In this document: one piece after another, positions 1 through 7,481 of the stretch
Layout of the letters: every line of letters begins with the position of its first letter
How positions within the stretch are numbered: position 1 is the stretch's first letter
From: an uncultured Spongiibacteraceae bacterium
GTDB taxonomy: Bacteria; Pseudomonadota; Gammaproteobacteria; Pseudomonadales; CAMLJR01
NCBI GenBank assembly: GCA_946480345.1
Contig: CAMLJR010000068.1
Location: forward strand, 1-14,768
Direction of reading: 5' to 3'
Length of the DNA: 14,768 nt
Position numbers and translations under genes: made by a program
The notes under the pieces: generated by a model
What the model saw: only the letters and a program-made list of their open reading frames with translations
What the model was told of the DNA's origin: nothing
Database searches by the model: none

Positions 1-3000
1 ACATACGGCCGTAACCCGTGAGAGCGATTGCCGGTAATTCCGTCGGGGTGAACCGTTTGCGAATATGAGTGACCAGCTCGTAGCCATTCATCTCGTCCAT
101 ACCGATGTCGGAAATCAAAATATCGAACTGCGTTTGCTCAAGCGCACTCAATGCGAGCGCTCCCGATGTCACGGCGTGAACTTCCGCTCCAGCCATGCGC
201 AGCAACATGGCCAATGATTCCAGTGAGTCGCTCGAATCATCCACCACGAGTAGACGCACGTGCTCAAGCCGAGTTCGGTACGGCAATTCCTTCACGTGAT
301 TGCTTTCGTGCAGCGTGCTTAGCGGCAGCCATACCGTGAACGTCGCGCCGTGACCTAAACCCGGCGATTGAACGGTTACTCGCCCGCCATGCGCTTGCGT
401 TAATTCGCGCACCAGCGCCAAGCCGATACCCATGCCGCCTTTCTGGTAGGTGCGTTGGCGGCCGGCCTGATTGAACATGTCAAAAACGTTGGGCAGATAA
501 TGCGGCGCAATGCCCTCGCCGCTATCGGCGACAACGAGTTTCGCATTGTTGTCTTCGGTGGATAACGTCACCGTCACCACGCCGCCGACCGGGGTGAACT
601 TGATCGCGTTGCTGAGCAGGTTCCAAAGGATCTGCTCAATGCGAATTGAATCGCACATCACGACCAGCGATGTCGATTCGTCGATGAGTTCGATCGAAAC
701 ATTTTTTTCGCTCGCGTTTTGGCGAGCGGCCTGCACGATCGTAGCGATCGAATCTTTGATGTCGGTCGCCGCCAGATTCAACGTCAGCTTACCGGTATTG
801 GCTCGCGACAAATCGAGCAGATCATCGATGATTTTCGCCTGGCTCAATACCGTCCGCCGTATCGTTTCAGTCGCGCGCACCACATTCGGCAAACGTTGAA
901 CCTCCGGCAGATGCGAGAGCACTTCGGCGTTTACATGAATCAGATTGAGAGGGTTTTTCAATTCGTGCGATACGACGGCGAGAAACTCGTCTTTCATCTG
1001 ACTTGCGAGTTGCATTTGTTCGCGCGCTCTTTTTTCCTGCTCCAATTGATTTTCGCGCTCGACTTCCATGCGTTTGCTCCCGGTCATATCGCGTGCAATT
1101 TTCACGAATCCTTCAAGCACATCGTTATCGACGAGGCTCAGCACGCCGCTGCAGTAAAATTTCGTCCCGTTTTTACGCAAATGCCAACGCTCGTCTTCGG
1201 ATCTGCCGGTGGCCAGCGCACGCTCAAGCTCTTTTTTATCTTCACCATTGGCGCGATCTTCCGGGGTAAAAATAATGCTGATCGGCTGGCCGATAACCTC
1301 TGCTTCGGTGTATCCGAAGCACCGTTCCGCACCGGCGTTCCAGGTGGTAATCGACGCGTCAGGCGCCATCGTGATGATCGCGTAATCTTTAGTGGTTTCC
1401 GCAGCGATGCGTAAACGTTGCTCGCCCGCGCGAATGGCCATTTGCGCCAGGTGCAATGCCGTGACGTCGATAAACGTCAGCACCGCGCCTTCGATTTTGT
1501 CTTCCTTTGTGCGATACGGCAGCACGCGCGCTAAATAATGTTTGTCATCGTTGCTGCTCACCCTGCGCTCGATAGTGCGCAAATGACGAAACGCCTCGAC
1601 CGCATCTTCGGTCATTGAATCGTAATGCAGCCGGTGACGGATATCGGTCAGCGGACGGCCCTGATCCGATTGAATCAACTGAAAAATATCGGTGGCTCGT
1701 GGTGTGAACCGAACGATGCGCATCTCACGATCGATAAATATCGTCGCGATATCGGTCGATGCGATCAGGTTATGCAGATAATCGTTGGTGACATCGGTCT
1801 CTTCGATTTTATTTTTAAGCTCGGAGTTTAGCGTGATCAACTCCTCGTTCATCGATTGCAATTCTTCTTTACTGGTCTCCAACTCCTCGGTAGCAGAACG
1901 CAATTCCTCGTTGATCGTTTGCAGCTCCTCGTTCGATGCCTTGAGTTCCTCGGTCGAGATTTCCGAGCGCTCGATAGTGGTTTGCAACTCCTCCTTGTAA
2001 CGTTTTATTTCCGCTTCGAGATGATTGACGATCAGCTCAGTCGCGGGGGTGGTGATTAGCTCAGGCGTTGGCGCGGTATTGGATGATTGCCGTGTGAAAA
2101 TGACGAGCAATGCGCCCGGCGGATAATCCACATCCTGAAAATGGTGTACTGAAATGGAGACGGAAATAGCGTCCTGAGCGCTGCTCATCAATGTCGATAC
2201 CGTATCGACATCGATCTGCGACTGCGCGGCTTTGAATAACGCCGTGCGTAATTCCAGGCGCAAATCCGGATGGACATTGCTTAAGAGGTTGTGCGATGGC
2301 TCCCCGCCCTGATGCTCTAAAAACTCGGCGCTATTCGCCGACAAGTGCAAAATATTGTATTCGGCATCGATTAACACACTGGGAGGCGAGAAGCATTCGA
2401 GCGCACGCTGGTGAATTTGCGCAAACGATACGCGCCGCCGCTCATTAATCACATCTCCGTTTCCATTTTTAACAGGATGACTAAAACCGTGGGTGGGTAA
2501 GGGCGGAATATGCCGAAGCGAATTCGGCTGCGCTGTCGAACGATAGAGGCGATTTTTCTTATCGACGATGGAGAAAAGATTCGGTGCCGCATCTTCGGTT
2601 TCTGAATTTCCGAGAAACAACAGTCCTTCGTGTTTTAGCGCAAAATGAAATGTCTCAATAACATTTCTCTGCGCCTCGCGATCGAGATAAATCAGCAGGT
2701 TTCGACAGCAAATCAAATCAAGCCGTGAAAACGGTGGATCGCGCAAAATATTATGCATGGCAAACAGCACCGATTCGCGAATCGGCTTAATGACGCGGTA
2801 ATTCTCGCCCTCATGAACAAAATAACTTTGCAGCCGCAGTGGCGATACATCGGCAACAATCGCACCGGGATAAACACCGGCACGCGCCGTAGCGATCGCG
2901 CGCTCATCGATATCCGTCGCAAAAATCTGAATCGGTACGGCGATGCCATTTCGATCGGCGTATTCGCGCAATAAAATAGCGATCGTGTAAGCCTCTTCAC

Positions 3001-4015
3001 CGGTAGCGCATCCTGCCACCCAGACGCGAATCGGATCGTTGTCGCGGCGAGCGGCAAATATCGACGGAATGGCTTCGCGTTCCAACGCATCGAAACATTC
3101 GCGATCGCGGAAGAAATTCGTCACGCTGATCAGCATGTCCTGCAACAGCAGTTCGGTTTCATCGGCGTGCGTTTCCAGATAAGCGCGGTACGCAATCAAA
3201 TCAGGAAGCGCGCGCACCTGAAGACGGCGTTCGAGACGTCGCAAAATCGTCGCTTTTTTATAATTGCGAAAATCGTGATGAGTGCGAAGCTGGACGATTT
3301 TCAAAATCGCCTGCAACGCATCTTCGGCGCTTTGATCCGCGGTTTTATGTTCGGGCGGCAATACATCTTCATGAATGTCTTGCGGCAACCGAATTTCCTT
3401 TGCATTGCGACTTAAGTTCAACAAACGCTGCGGCATGTCCGCCACCGGCAGCACGATATCGGCATGGTTGGTCGCAATCGCAGCGCGCGGCATGCTGTCG
3501 TATTGCGCATCTTCAGGCGCCTGCACAAACGTAACGCCGCCCTTTTCCTTGACTCGCGTCAGCCCTACCGCACCATCGGAACCCATGCCCGACAATACGA
3601 CGCAGAATGCGCGTTCGCCATGCGCATCGGCCAATGTGCGAAAAAACAGATCGATCGCCACAGGAGCACCGCCATCGATGCGCTCCGTCAATTCGAGGTG
3701 TCCATCCTCCATCAATAAAATACTGTGTGGCGGGATCACATACACGCTGTTGATCTGCAGGGGAATTTTTTCGTGAACCCGCACCACCGGCATGCGCGTA
3801 TAACGTTGCAATATTTCAGCGGCGTTGCTTTTGTGGTTTGGCGACAGGTGGAGGACGACCACAATGGCCATGCCGTTGTCGTCAGGCATATTTTCAAGGA
3901 AGGTTTGCACGGCGGCCAAACCACCGGCCGATGCCCCGATACCCACCACCGGGAAATGCGGCGATCGTTGCGCGTGCGTGCTGCCTTCCCGCTGCTGATC
4001 TTTCGGTGTTGACAT
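1..4015 (-). CDS. CheB-CheR-PAS-histidine kinase-receiver hybrid signalling protein (3' end outside window)
   Basis: The reading frame is open from ATG at 4015 to the window edge (1,338 codons, no stop seen). AGGAGC lies six bases before the ATG. Domains by residue: CheB methylesterase about 20-200, with catalytic Ser29 (GASAGG), His56 and Asp147 (GMGSDG) and no N-terminal receiver; CheR methyltransferase about 235-490, with the SAM-binding loop GCATGEE near 335 and a later NLLIYL motif; a PAS-like domain about 530-640; a coiled coil about 665-740; two PAS domains about 745-860 and 865-985; HisKA with His1017 in SHELKNP; HATPase with N box NLLSNAIKF near 1131 and glycine-rich boxes near 1161-1200; and a receiver with the DD pair and phosphoacceptor Asp1303 (ISDIGM). 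The last conserved receiver Lys would lie outside. CheB and CheR normally remove and add methyl groups on chemoreceptor glutamates; the kinase part would autophosphorylate and pass phosphate to the receiver. There is no membrane segment, so it is probably cytoplasmic. The architecture is known in bacteria; the ligand and output are not visible. Confidence 0.95.
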   Translation of the reverse strand, partial: MSTPKDQQREGSTHAQRSPHFPVVGIGASAGGLAAVQTFLENMPDDNGMAIVVVLHLSPNHKSNAAEILQRYTRMPVVRVHEKIPLQINSVYVIPPHSILLMEDGHLELTERIDGGAPVAIDLFFRTLADAHGERAFCVVLSGMGSDGAVGLTRVKEKGGVTFVQAPEDAQYDSMPRAAIATNHADIVLPVADMPQRLLNLSRNAKEIRLPQDIHEDVLPPEHKTADQSAEDALQAILKIVQLRTHHDFRNYKKATILRRLERRLQVRALPDLIAYRAYLETHADETELLLQDMLISVTNFFRDRECFDALEREAIPSIFAARRDNDPIRVWVAGCATGEEAYTIAILLREYADRNGIAVPIQIFATDIDERAIATARAGVYPGAIVADVSPLRLQSYFVHEGENYRVIKPIRESVLFAMHNILRDPPFSRLDLICCRNLLIYLDREAQRNVIETFHFALKHEGLLFLGNSETEDAAPNLFSIVDKKNRLYRSTAQPNSLRHIPPLPTHGFSHPVKNGNGDVINERRRVSFAQIHQRALECFSPPSVLIDAEYNILHLSANSAEFLEHQGGEPSHNLLSNVHPDLRLELRTALFKAAQSQIDVDTVSTLMSSAQDAISVSISVHHFQDVDYPPGALLVIFTRQSSNTAPTPELITTPATELIVNHLEAEIKRYKEELQTTIERSEISTEELKASNEELQTINEELRSATEELETSKEELQSMNEELITLNSELKNKIEETDVTNDYLHNLIASTDIATIFIDREMRIVRFTPRATDIFQLIQSDQGRPLTDIRHRLHYDSMTEDAVEAFRHLRTIERRVSSNDDKHYLARVLPYRTKEDKIEGAVLTFIDVTALHLAQMAIRAGEQRLRIAAETTKDYAIITMAPDASITTWNAGAERCFGYTEAEVIGQPISIIFTPEDRANGEDKKELERALATGRSEDERWHLRKNGTKFYCSGVLSLVDNDVLEGFVKIARDMTGSKRMEVERENQLEQEKRAREQMQLASQMKDEFLAVVSHELKNPLNLIHVNAEVLSHLPEVQRLPNVVRATETIRRTVLSQAKIIDDLLDLSRANTGKLTLNLAATDIKDSIATIVQAARQNASEKNVSIELIDESTSLVVMCDSIRIEQILWNLLSNAIKFTPVGGVVTVTLSTEDNNAKLVVADSGEGIAPHYLPNVFDMFNQAGRQRTYQKGGMGIGLALVRELTQAHGGRVTVQSPGLGHGATFTVWLPLSTLHESNHVKELPYRTRLEHVRLLVVDDSSDSLESLAMLLRMAGAEVHAVTSGALALSALEQTQFDILISDIGMDEMNGYELVTHIRKRFTPTELPAIALTGYGRM
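1799..1951 (-). repeat. Seven-heptad E-E-L coiled-coil repeat within the hybrid kinase
   Basis: Residues 689-737 of the hybrid are seven consecutive seven-residue units. Six begin Glu-Glu-Leu (for example EELKASN, EELQTIN, EELETSK) and the seventh begins Ser-Glu-Leu. Two more glutamates follow. In DNA this is a degenerate 21-base tandem periodicity. It is a textbook parallel coiled-coil pattern joining the CheB/CheR/PAS half to the PAS/kinase half. Glu-rich coiled coils of this kind recur in CheB/CheR-PAS fusion proteins. Confidence 0.9.
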
Positions 4016-4317
4016 GAATCAGCTCCTGAATGCACTCGCCGCAGACATTCGACAAATCGCGTTTGTGGCGGGGCAATTTTTATTAAGGAAGGTGCGGAAC
4101 ATGCAGCACCGAGCCGGCATCATAGCGCTGCGGATGAGTGCTCGATAGAGCCGCTTTGATCGCAAATAGTTCGAATTAATGCAGAGCTCGCTCCGGAAAG
4201 GATTTCGCCACAATTTATCGGCGTAATTAACGATCTACGCGCCTGCTCAAGCACAGCTATGAGCGTCGAAAATTTGCGATCGATATCCGACGGAGAATAA
4301 AAGCATCGGGAAAAGGA
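4016..4317. other. Intergenic region between the hybrid kinase and tRNA-Thr
   Basis: This is the upstream region of the hybrid kinase (minus strand) and the downstream region of the tRNA. I see no convincing gene. On the minus strand a good -10-like hexamer TATGAT lies at 4124-4119, but without a recognisable -35. The kinase ribosome binding site is at 4022-4027. No clear terminator follows the tRNA, so read-through into the kinase gene is possible. Confidence 0.5.
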
Positions 4318-4393
<76 letters not shown>

Positions 4394-4408
4394 CTGGAAC
4401 GGGGCGCT

Positions 4409-4437
4409 ATTTGAGCCCAAAACACAGAATTTTTCAA
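4409..4437 (-). promoter_or_regulatory. Putative stable-RNA promoter for tRNA-Thr
   Basis: On the minus strand, TTGAAA (4437-4432) is followed after exactly 17 bases by TCAAAT (4414-4409). Directly downstream is a GC-rich discriminator, GCGCCCC. Such discriminators are typical of rRNA and tRNA promoters under stringent control. The predicted transcript would start only some 8-10 bases before the mature tRNA 5' end. Confidence 0.6.
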
Positions 4438-4463
4438 AATAATTTTGCTGGGCGGCGATCCGC

Positions 4464-4670
4464 TCAGAGCTTTTCGCTGACAGCCACGTAATCGATGCGC
4501 GGGTAGCTTACCCATTTGAATACTTTTTCATCGCCGCAGATCATGCAAGCGTGCGGGACTTCACCCGTGGAAGAATTCATTTCGCCCTTTTTCTCCATCA
4601 TTCCGTGGCCGCATTTATCGCACACGTAATTGACTTCGATGGTTTGCACCGGACGTTTGATTTCGGGCAT
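4464..4670 (-). CDS. Small zinc-ribbon-like protein of unknown function
   Basis: This is a 68-residue protein with ATG at 4670 and an AGGAGT ribosome binding site just upstream. Four cysteines form two CxxC knuckles, Cys17-Cys20 (CDKC) and Cys42-Cys45 (CMIC), 21 residues apart, each followed by Gly. This is the expected layout of a zinc ribbon. There is no signal peptide or membrane segment, so it is likely cytoplasmic. I do not recognise a named family. Such small zinc ribbons can bind nucleic acid or protein partners, but nothing here decides which. It lies 70 bases upstream of the tRNA on the same strand. Confidence 0.8.
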   Translation of the reverse strand: MPEIKRPVQTIEVNYVCDKCGHGMMEKKGEMNSSTGEVPHACMICGDEKVFKWVSYPRIDYVAVSEKL

Positions 4671-4700
4671 GACTTACTCCTGTGGGAATGGGGACGGACA

Positions 4701-4715
4701 TCGCTATGCTAGCGA
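4701..4715. repeat. Perfect 6-bp inverted repeat upstream of the zinc-ribbon gene
   Basis: TCGCTA and TAGCGA are separated by TGC. The repeat lies just upstream of the ribosome binding site of the zinc-ribbon gene, in the 176-base region shared with the divergent MORN gene. It could be an operator or a small leader hairpin. No function can be assigned from sequence alone. Confidence 0.4.
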
Positions 4716-4846
4716 GAATAACTGCAGCCGTGTTGATCTGAAGCTATTTTTTTGCCGTTATTACACAATACCAGCGCTCGGAACAAACGCTGACTTGTCG
4801 ACACCACGCTCGTTCACATCATGCACAACGGCATCGAGAGACCACT

Positions 4847-5257
4847 GTGAAATTCGCACCGCTATTGATTGTCACCGGATTAATTGCCGCCTCAGCGCAT
4901 GCCGCAGACACGACGGTTTGCCCGCCGGGTAATCGGGCAATCGGCGAATCACCACCGAAGGGGCACGAATGGAAATGCGTTAATAAAGACGGCCTACCCG
5001 ACGGCCCATGGCGGACGTGGTACGACGGCGGCCAATTAATGAGCGAGCGCAACATGAAGCTCGGCAAGGAGCATGGTCGTCAACGCAGCTGGTGGCCCAA
5101 CGGGCAGCTGATGATGGAAGGCATCAGTGTCGACGGTAATCGTTACAAGGGCTTTAAGTATTGGTCGATCACCGGCCAACAGACCGATCTAAATATCGAA
5201 ACCGAAACCATCACTAAGCCGTTGGAAAATCCGAAAACCACCGGAGTAAAACCATGA
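4847..5257 (+). CDS. Exported MORN-repeat (YwqK-like) protein
   Basis: This is a 136-residue protein starting at GTG 4847, with GAGAG six bases upstream. Residues 1-19 form a Sec signal peptide: Lys2, a hydrophobic core and an AHA|AD cleavage site. The mature protein is therefore probably periplasmic or secreted. Residues about 52-106 hold MORN_2-type repeats: GPWRTWYDGGQL, then HGRQRSWWPNGQL, then a degenerate KGFKYW. This is the pattern of the YwqK 'toxin-antitoxin repeat' family, whose biochemical role is poorly known. Cys25 and Cys44 could form a disulfide after export. The stop codon overlaps the cinA start in ATGA, implying translational coupling. It is divergent from the zinc-ribbon gene. 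Confidence 0.85.
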   Translation: MKFAPLLIVTGLIAASAHAADTTVCPPGNRAIGESPPKGHEWKCVNKDGLPDGPWRTWYDGGQLMSERNMKLGKEHGRQRSWWPNGQLMMEGISVDGNRYKGFKYWSITGQQTDLNIETETITKPLENPKTTGVKP

Positions 5258-6519
5258 TCGTGAATTTACTGCTGACCGGCGACGAATTGATGTCGGGCGA
5301 TACGGTGGACTCAAACTCGGCGATGATCGCGCGATTATTTCGGCCGATTGGCTGGACGATTCGCAAGAAATTGACCGTCGGCGATGACCTCGACACGTTG
5401 ATAGCTGCGCTGAAATTAATGAGTGCAGATTGCGATGTTCTGTTGGTAAACGGCGGCCTCGGTCCAACCATCGACGATTTAACCGCCGAGGCGCTCGCCA
5501 GCGCCGCGCACGTGCCGCTGCGCGAACATCCGCAAGCGCTGGCGCATTTGGAGCAATGGTGCGCGAATAAAAATATCCAATTAAATGCAGCCAATCGCAA
5601 ACAGGCGATGCTCCCCGAGGGTTGCGATGTCGTTGCCAACACCATCGGCAGTGCAGTCGGCTTTGCCATGATACTCGGCAAATGTCGCGTGATTTGCACG
5701 CCGGGCGTGCCGCGCGAACTCGAACCGATGCTGCACGATGAGATCGTACCCGCCCTGCGCCGGCAATTTCCTGTCGGCCACAGCCATGTCGAACGTTTTA
5801 CATTGTTCGGTATCGGCGAATCGTCGTTGCAACAACGTATCGCGGATGCGATTCCCGATTGGCCGAACGATGTGTTACTCGGTTTTCGCGCGGGCTTTCC
5901 ACAACTCGAATTGAAGCTGACAACGCACAGCGATGCCGCTCGCGCGAAATTGCCGGCGCTTCTGTCGCAATTGCAACCATTGATTAATGATTTCACGCTG
6001 GGTCGCGGCGATACATCGATGGCGATGTGCGTGATCGACTTACTTAAGCAGCGCGGTAAGCGCATCACCGTGGCCGAATCCTGCACAGGCGGTCAACTCG
6101 CTGCCACTATCACGCAAATTTCCGGCGCATCGAGCGTATTCGATGCGGGGTTTATTACGTACAGCAATGCCATTAAAGAAAAAATTCTGCACGTATCGGC
6201 TGAAACACTCGCGAGCGAAGGTGCGGTCAGCGCAGCGGTGGTCGAACAAATGGCGCGGGGAGCATTGCAGCGTAGCGGCGCCGATTATGCGATAGCGGTG
6301 TCCGGCATCGCAGGACCTGAAGGCGGTAGCGCCGACAAACCCGTCGGCACGGTATGGATCGCATGGGGCAGCGCGGAAAGCTTGCAAGCACGCGTCTTTC
6401 TCGTGCGTTTTCCGCGCGTGCAATTTCAACAGTATGTGAGCTGGATTGGATTGGATTTGATTCGTCGCGAATTACTCGGCATTCAATCCGAGCCGTCTTA
6501 TTTACGCGCAAAAAAATAA
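5254..6519 (+). CDS. cinA: CinA family protein (nicotinamide-nucleotide amidohydrolase)
   Basis: This is a 421-residue protein of the usual full CinA length. It starts at ATG 5254 with GGAG at 5243-5246. The N-terminal molybdopterin-binding-like half, about 1-170, has GGLGPT at 67-72 followed by the DD pair; in CinA proteins it carries ADP-ribose pyrophosphatase-type activity. The C-terminal half, from about 260, is the NMN deamidase (PncC) domain, with ESCTGG and nucleophile Ser276, the YSNAIKEK motif and the SGIAGP motif. In bacteria this enzyme hydrolyses nicotinamide mononucleotide to nicotinic acid mononucleotide in pyridine-nucleotide recycling. The gene overlaps the upstream MORN gene by four bases. 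In many proteobacteria cinA precedes recA; here a convergent unrelated gene follows. No frameshift is seen. Confidence 0.96.
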   Translation: MIVNLLLTGDELMSGDTVDSNSAMIARLFRPIGWTIRKKLTVGDDLDTLIAALKLMSADCDVLLVNGGLGPTIDDLTAEALASAAHVPLREHPQALAHLEQWCANKNIQLNAANRKQAMLPEGCDVVANTIGSAVGFAMILGKCRVICTPGVPRELEPMLHDEIVPALRRQFPVGHSHVERFTLFGIGESSLQQRIADAIPDWPNDVLLGFRAGFPQLELKLTTHSDAARAKLPALLSQLQPLINDFTLGRGDTSMAMCVIDLLKQRGKRITVAESCTGGQLAATITQISGASSVFDAGFITYSNAIKEKILHVSAETLASEGAVSAAVVEQMARGALQRSGADYAIAVSGIAGPEGGSADKPVGTVWIAWGSAESLQARVFLVRFPRVQFQQYVSWIGLDLIRRELLGIQSEPSYLRAKK

Positions 6520-6559
6520 TGACTCCATCATTTACGCGCGATCGGTCGCTGGCGCCGAA

Positions 6560-6835
6560 TTAGTCTTTAGTGCTGGGATAAACCGGTGCTCGCCGCTGCG
6601 GGATTGTCAGTACGAATTCGGCACGGACCGCATCGAACTCGAGCGTGCAATTTGCCGGCAATAATTGTCGGCAAATTTCCACGAGTTGCTCAGCCTGCAT
6701 TTCTGCATCCATATCCATACACGCCGACAGATAACCTTCGAAGCGATGGAGCTGCGCAGGCGCAATATCGATACCCCGCTGCGCTTGCGCTAGCAAACTA
6801 CGCAAGCGTGCGGCGATATTTTCTTTCTTCACCAT
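6560..6835 (-). CDS. Hypothetical 91-residue protein
   Basis: I do not recognise a family. The frame starts at ATG 6835 (codon 2 is GTG), and the in-frame stop TAA upstream leaves no earlier start. No good Shine-Dalgarno is visible; instead a 12-base palindrome lies just before the start. The protein has a charged amphipathic N-terminal half (about 1-58, probably helical), a few scattered cysteines (Cys39, Cys55, Cys63), and a short C-terminal part. There is no signal peptide or membrane segment. It lies 42 bases after the glutathione peroxidase gene on the same strand and is probably the last gene of that operon. It is convergent with cinA. Confidence 0.65.
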   Translation of the reverse strand: MVKKENIAARLRSLLAQAQRGIDIAPAQLHRFEGYLSACMDMDAEMQAEQLVEICRQLLPANCTLEFDAVRAEFVLTIPQRRAPVYPSTKD

Positions 6836-6838
6836 TTT

Positions 6839-6850
6839 GCTGCCGGCAGC
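6839..6850. repeat. 12-base perfect palindrome at the translation start of the 91-residue gene
   Basis: GCTGCCGGCAGC is self-complementary and ends three bases before the ATG of the 91-residue gene, where a ribosome binding site would be expected. It could be a binding site, or it could be chance in GC-rich sequence. Confidence 0.3.
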
Positions 6851-6877
6851 ACGATCATTTTATTGCTAGCAGCCCGA

Positions 6878-7438
6878 CTAGTTTTTTGACACCTTCGGTA
6901 AGACGGACTCGATCGCGGTTTTCATCTCATCGCTCTCCGGAGTCACGTTAGAGTTAAAACTCTTGACTACTTCACCGCGCGAATTGACGAGGTACTTAAA
7001 AAAATTCCATTTCGGCTCGGTGCCGCTTTGTTTCGCCAGCTCCTTGAAAATCGGATCGGCCGAGTCGCCTTTAACCGAAATCGCCGAAAACATATCGAAC
7101 GTCACACCATAATTGCCGTAACAAATTTTTGCGGTCTCGGCCTCGTCCTTCGCTTCCTGTTTGAAATCGTCCGACGGGAAACCCACCACGACCAAACCGC
7201 GATCCTTGTACTGTTGATACAGCGCTTCGAGACCTTTGAATTGTTTGGTGTATCCACAGTGACTTGCCGTGTTGACGATCAACATCGGTTTGCCGCCGTA
7301 GGCCTCGCATAAATTCTTGCTCTCTTTCGAACGCAGTAAACGTTTGTCGACATTGAGCCACTGCGGACAGGCATTAGCGGCTTCGACTACATGCGCGCCG
7401 ATCAAACACAAGCTCAGGAATAACACTTTTTTCAGCAT
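6878..7438 (-). CDS. Exported glutathione peroxidase-family thiol peroxidase
   Basis: This is a 186-residue protein starting at ATG 7438, with GAGGA seven bases upstream. Residues 1-20 form a signal peptide (KK, hydrophobic core, VEA|A), so the enzyme should act in the periplasm. The GPx signature is intact: peroxidatic Cys61 in NTASHCGYT, GLVVVGFPSDDF with Gln94, and Trp144-Asn145 in KWNFFKY. These supply the Cys/Gln/Trp/Asn active-site group. Cys106 (ICYGNYGVTF) matches the resolving cysteine of the thioredoxin-dependent GPx group. Cys, not selenocysteine, is encoded. Family members reduce hydrogen peroxide and lipid hydroperoxides. Cys24 and Cys44 in the N-terminal stretch may form an extra disulfide. 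The gene sits 43 bases after the dioxygenase gene, in a likely operon. Confidence 0.92.
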   Translation of the reverse strand: MLKKVLFLSLCLIGAHVVEAANACPQWLNVDKRLLRSKESKNLCEAYGGKPMLIVNTASHCGYTKQFKGLEALYQQYKDRGLVVVGFPSDDFKQEAKDEAETAKICYGNYGVTFDMFSAISVKGDSADPIFKELAKQSGTEPKWNFFKYLVNSRGEVVKSFNSNVTPESDEMKTAIESVLPKVSKN

Positions 7439-7481
7439 TTTATTTTCCTCGTCCCATCGTTAAATCATCGAGCCGCCAAGG

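Noticed and set aside
719..1414. 231-codon plus-strand open frame opposite the hybrid kinase
   Set aside because: It lies entirely antisense to conserved PAS and kinase domains, has no recognisable domain or ribosome binding site, and is explained by codon bias of the real gene.
4215..4222. GCCGATAA on the minus strand, the flagellar sigma28 -10 motif, upstream of the CheB/CheR hybrid
   Set aside because: No TAAAGTTT-like -35 lies at the right distance, and an eight-base match is expected by chance about once per two windows of this size.
5214..6086. 290-codon minus-strand open frame opposite cinA
   Set aside because: It is antisense to a full-length CinA with intact motifs, and its composition (Ser/Cys/Arg-rich) is that of a shadow frame.
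6500..6540. Ten-base direct repeat ATTTACGCGC at the cinA end
   Set aside because: One copy is inside coding sequence and the repeat is short; there is no structure or gene to support a role.
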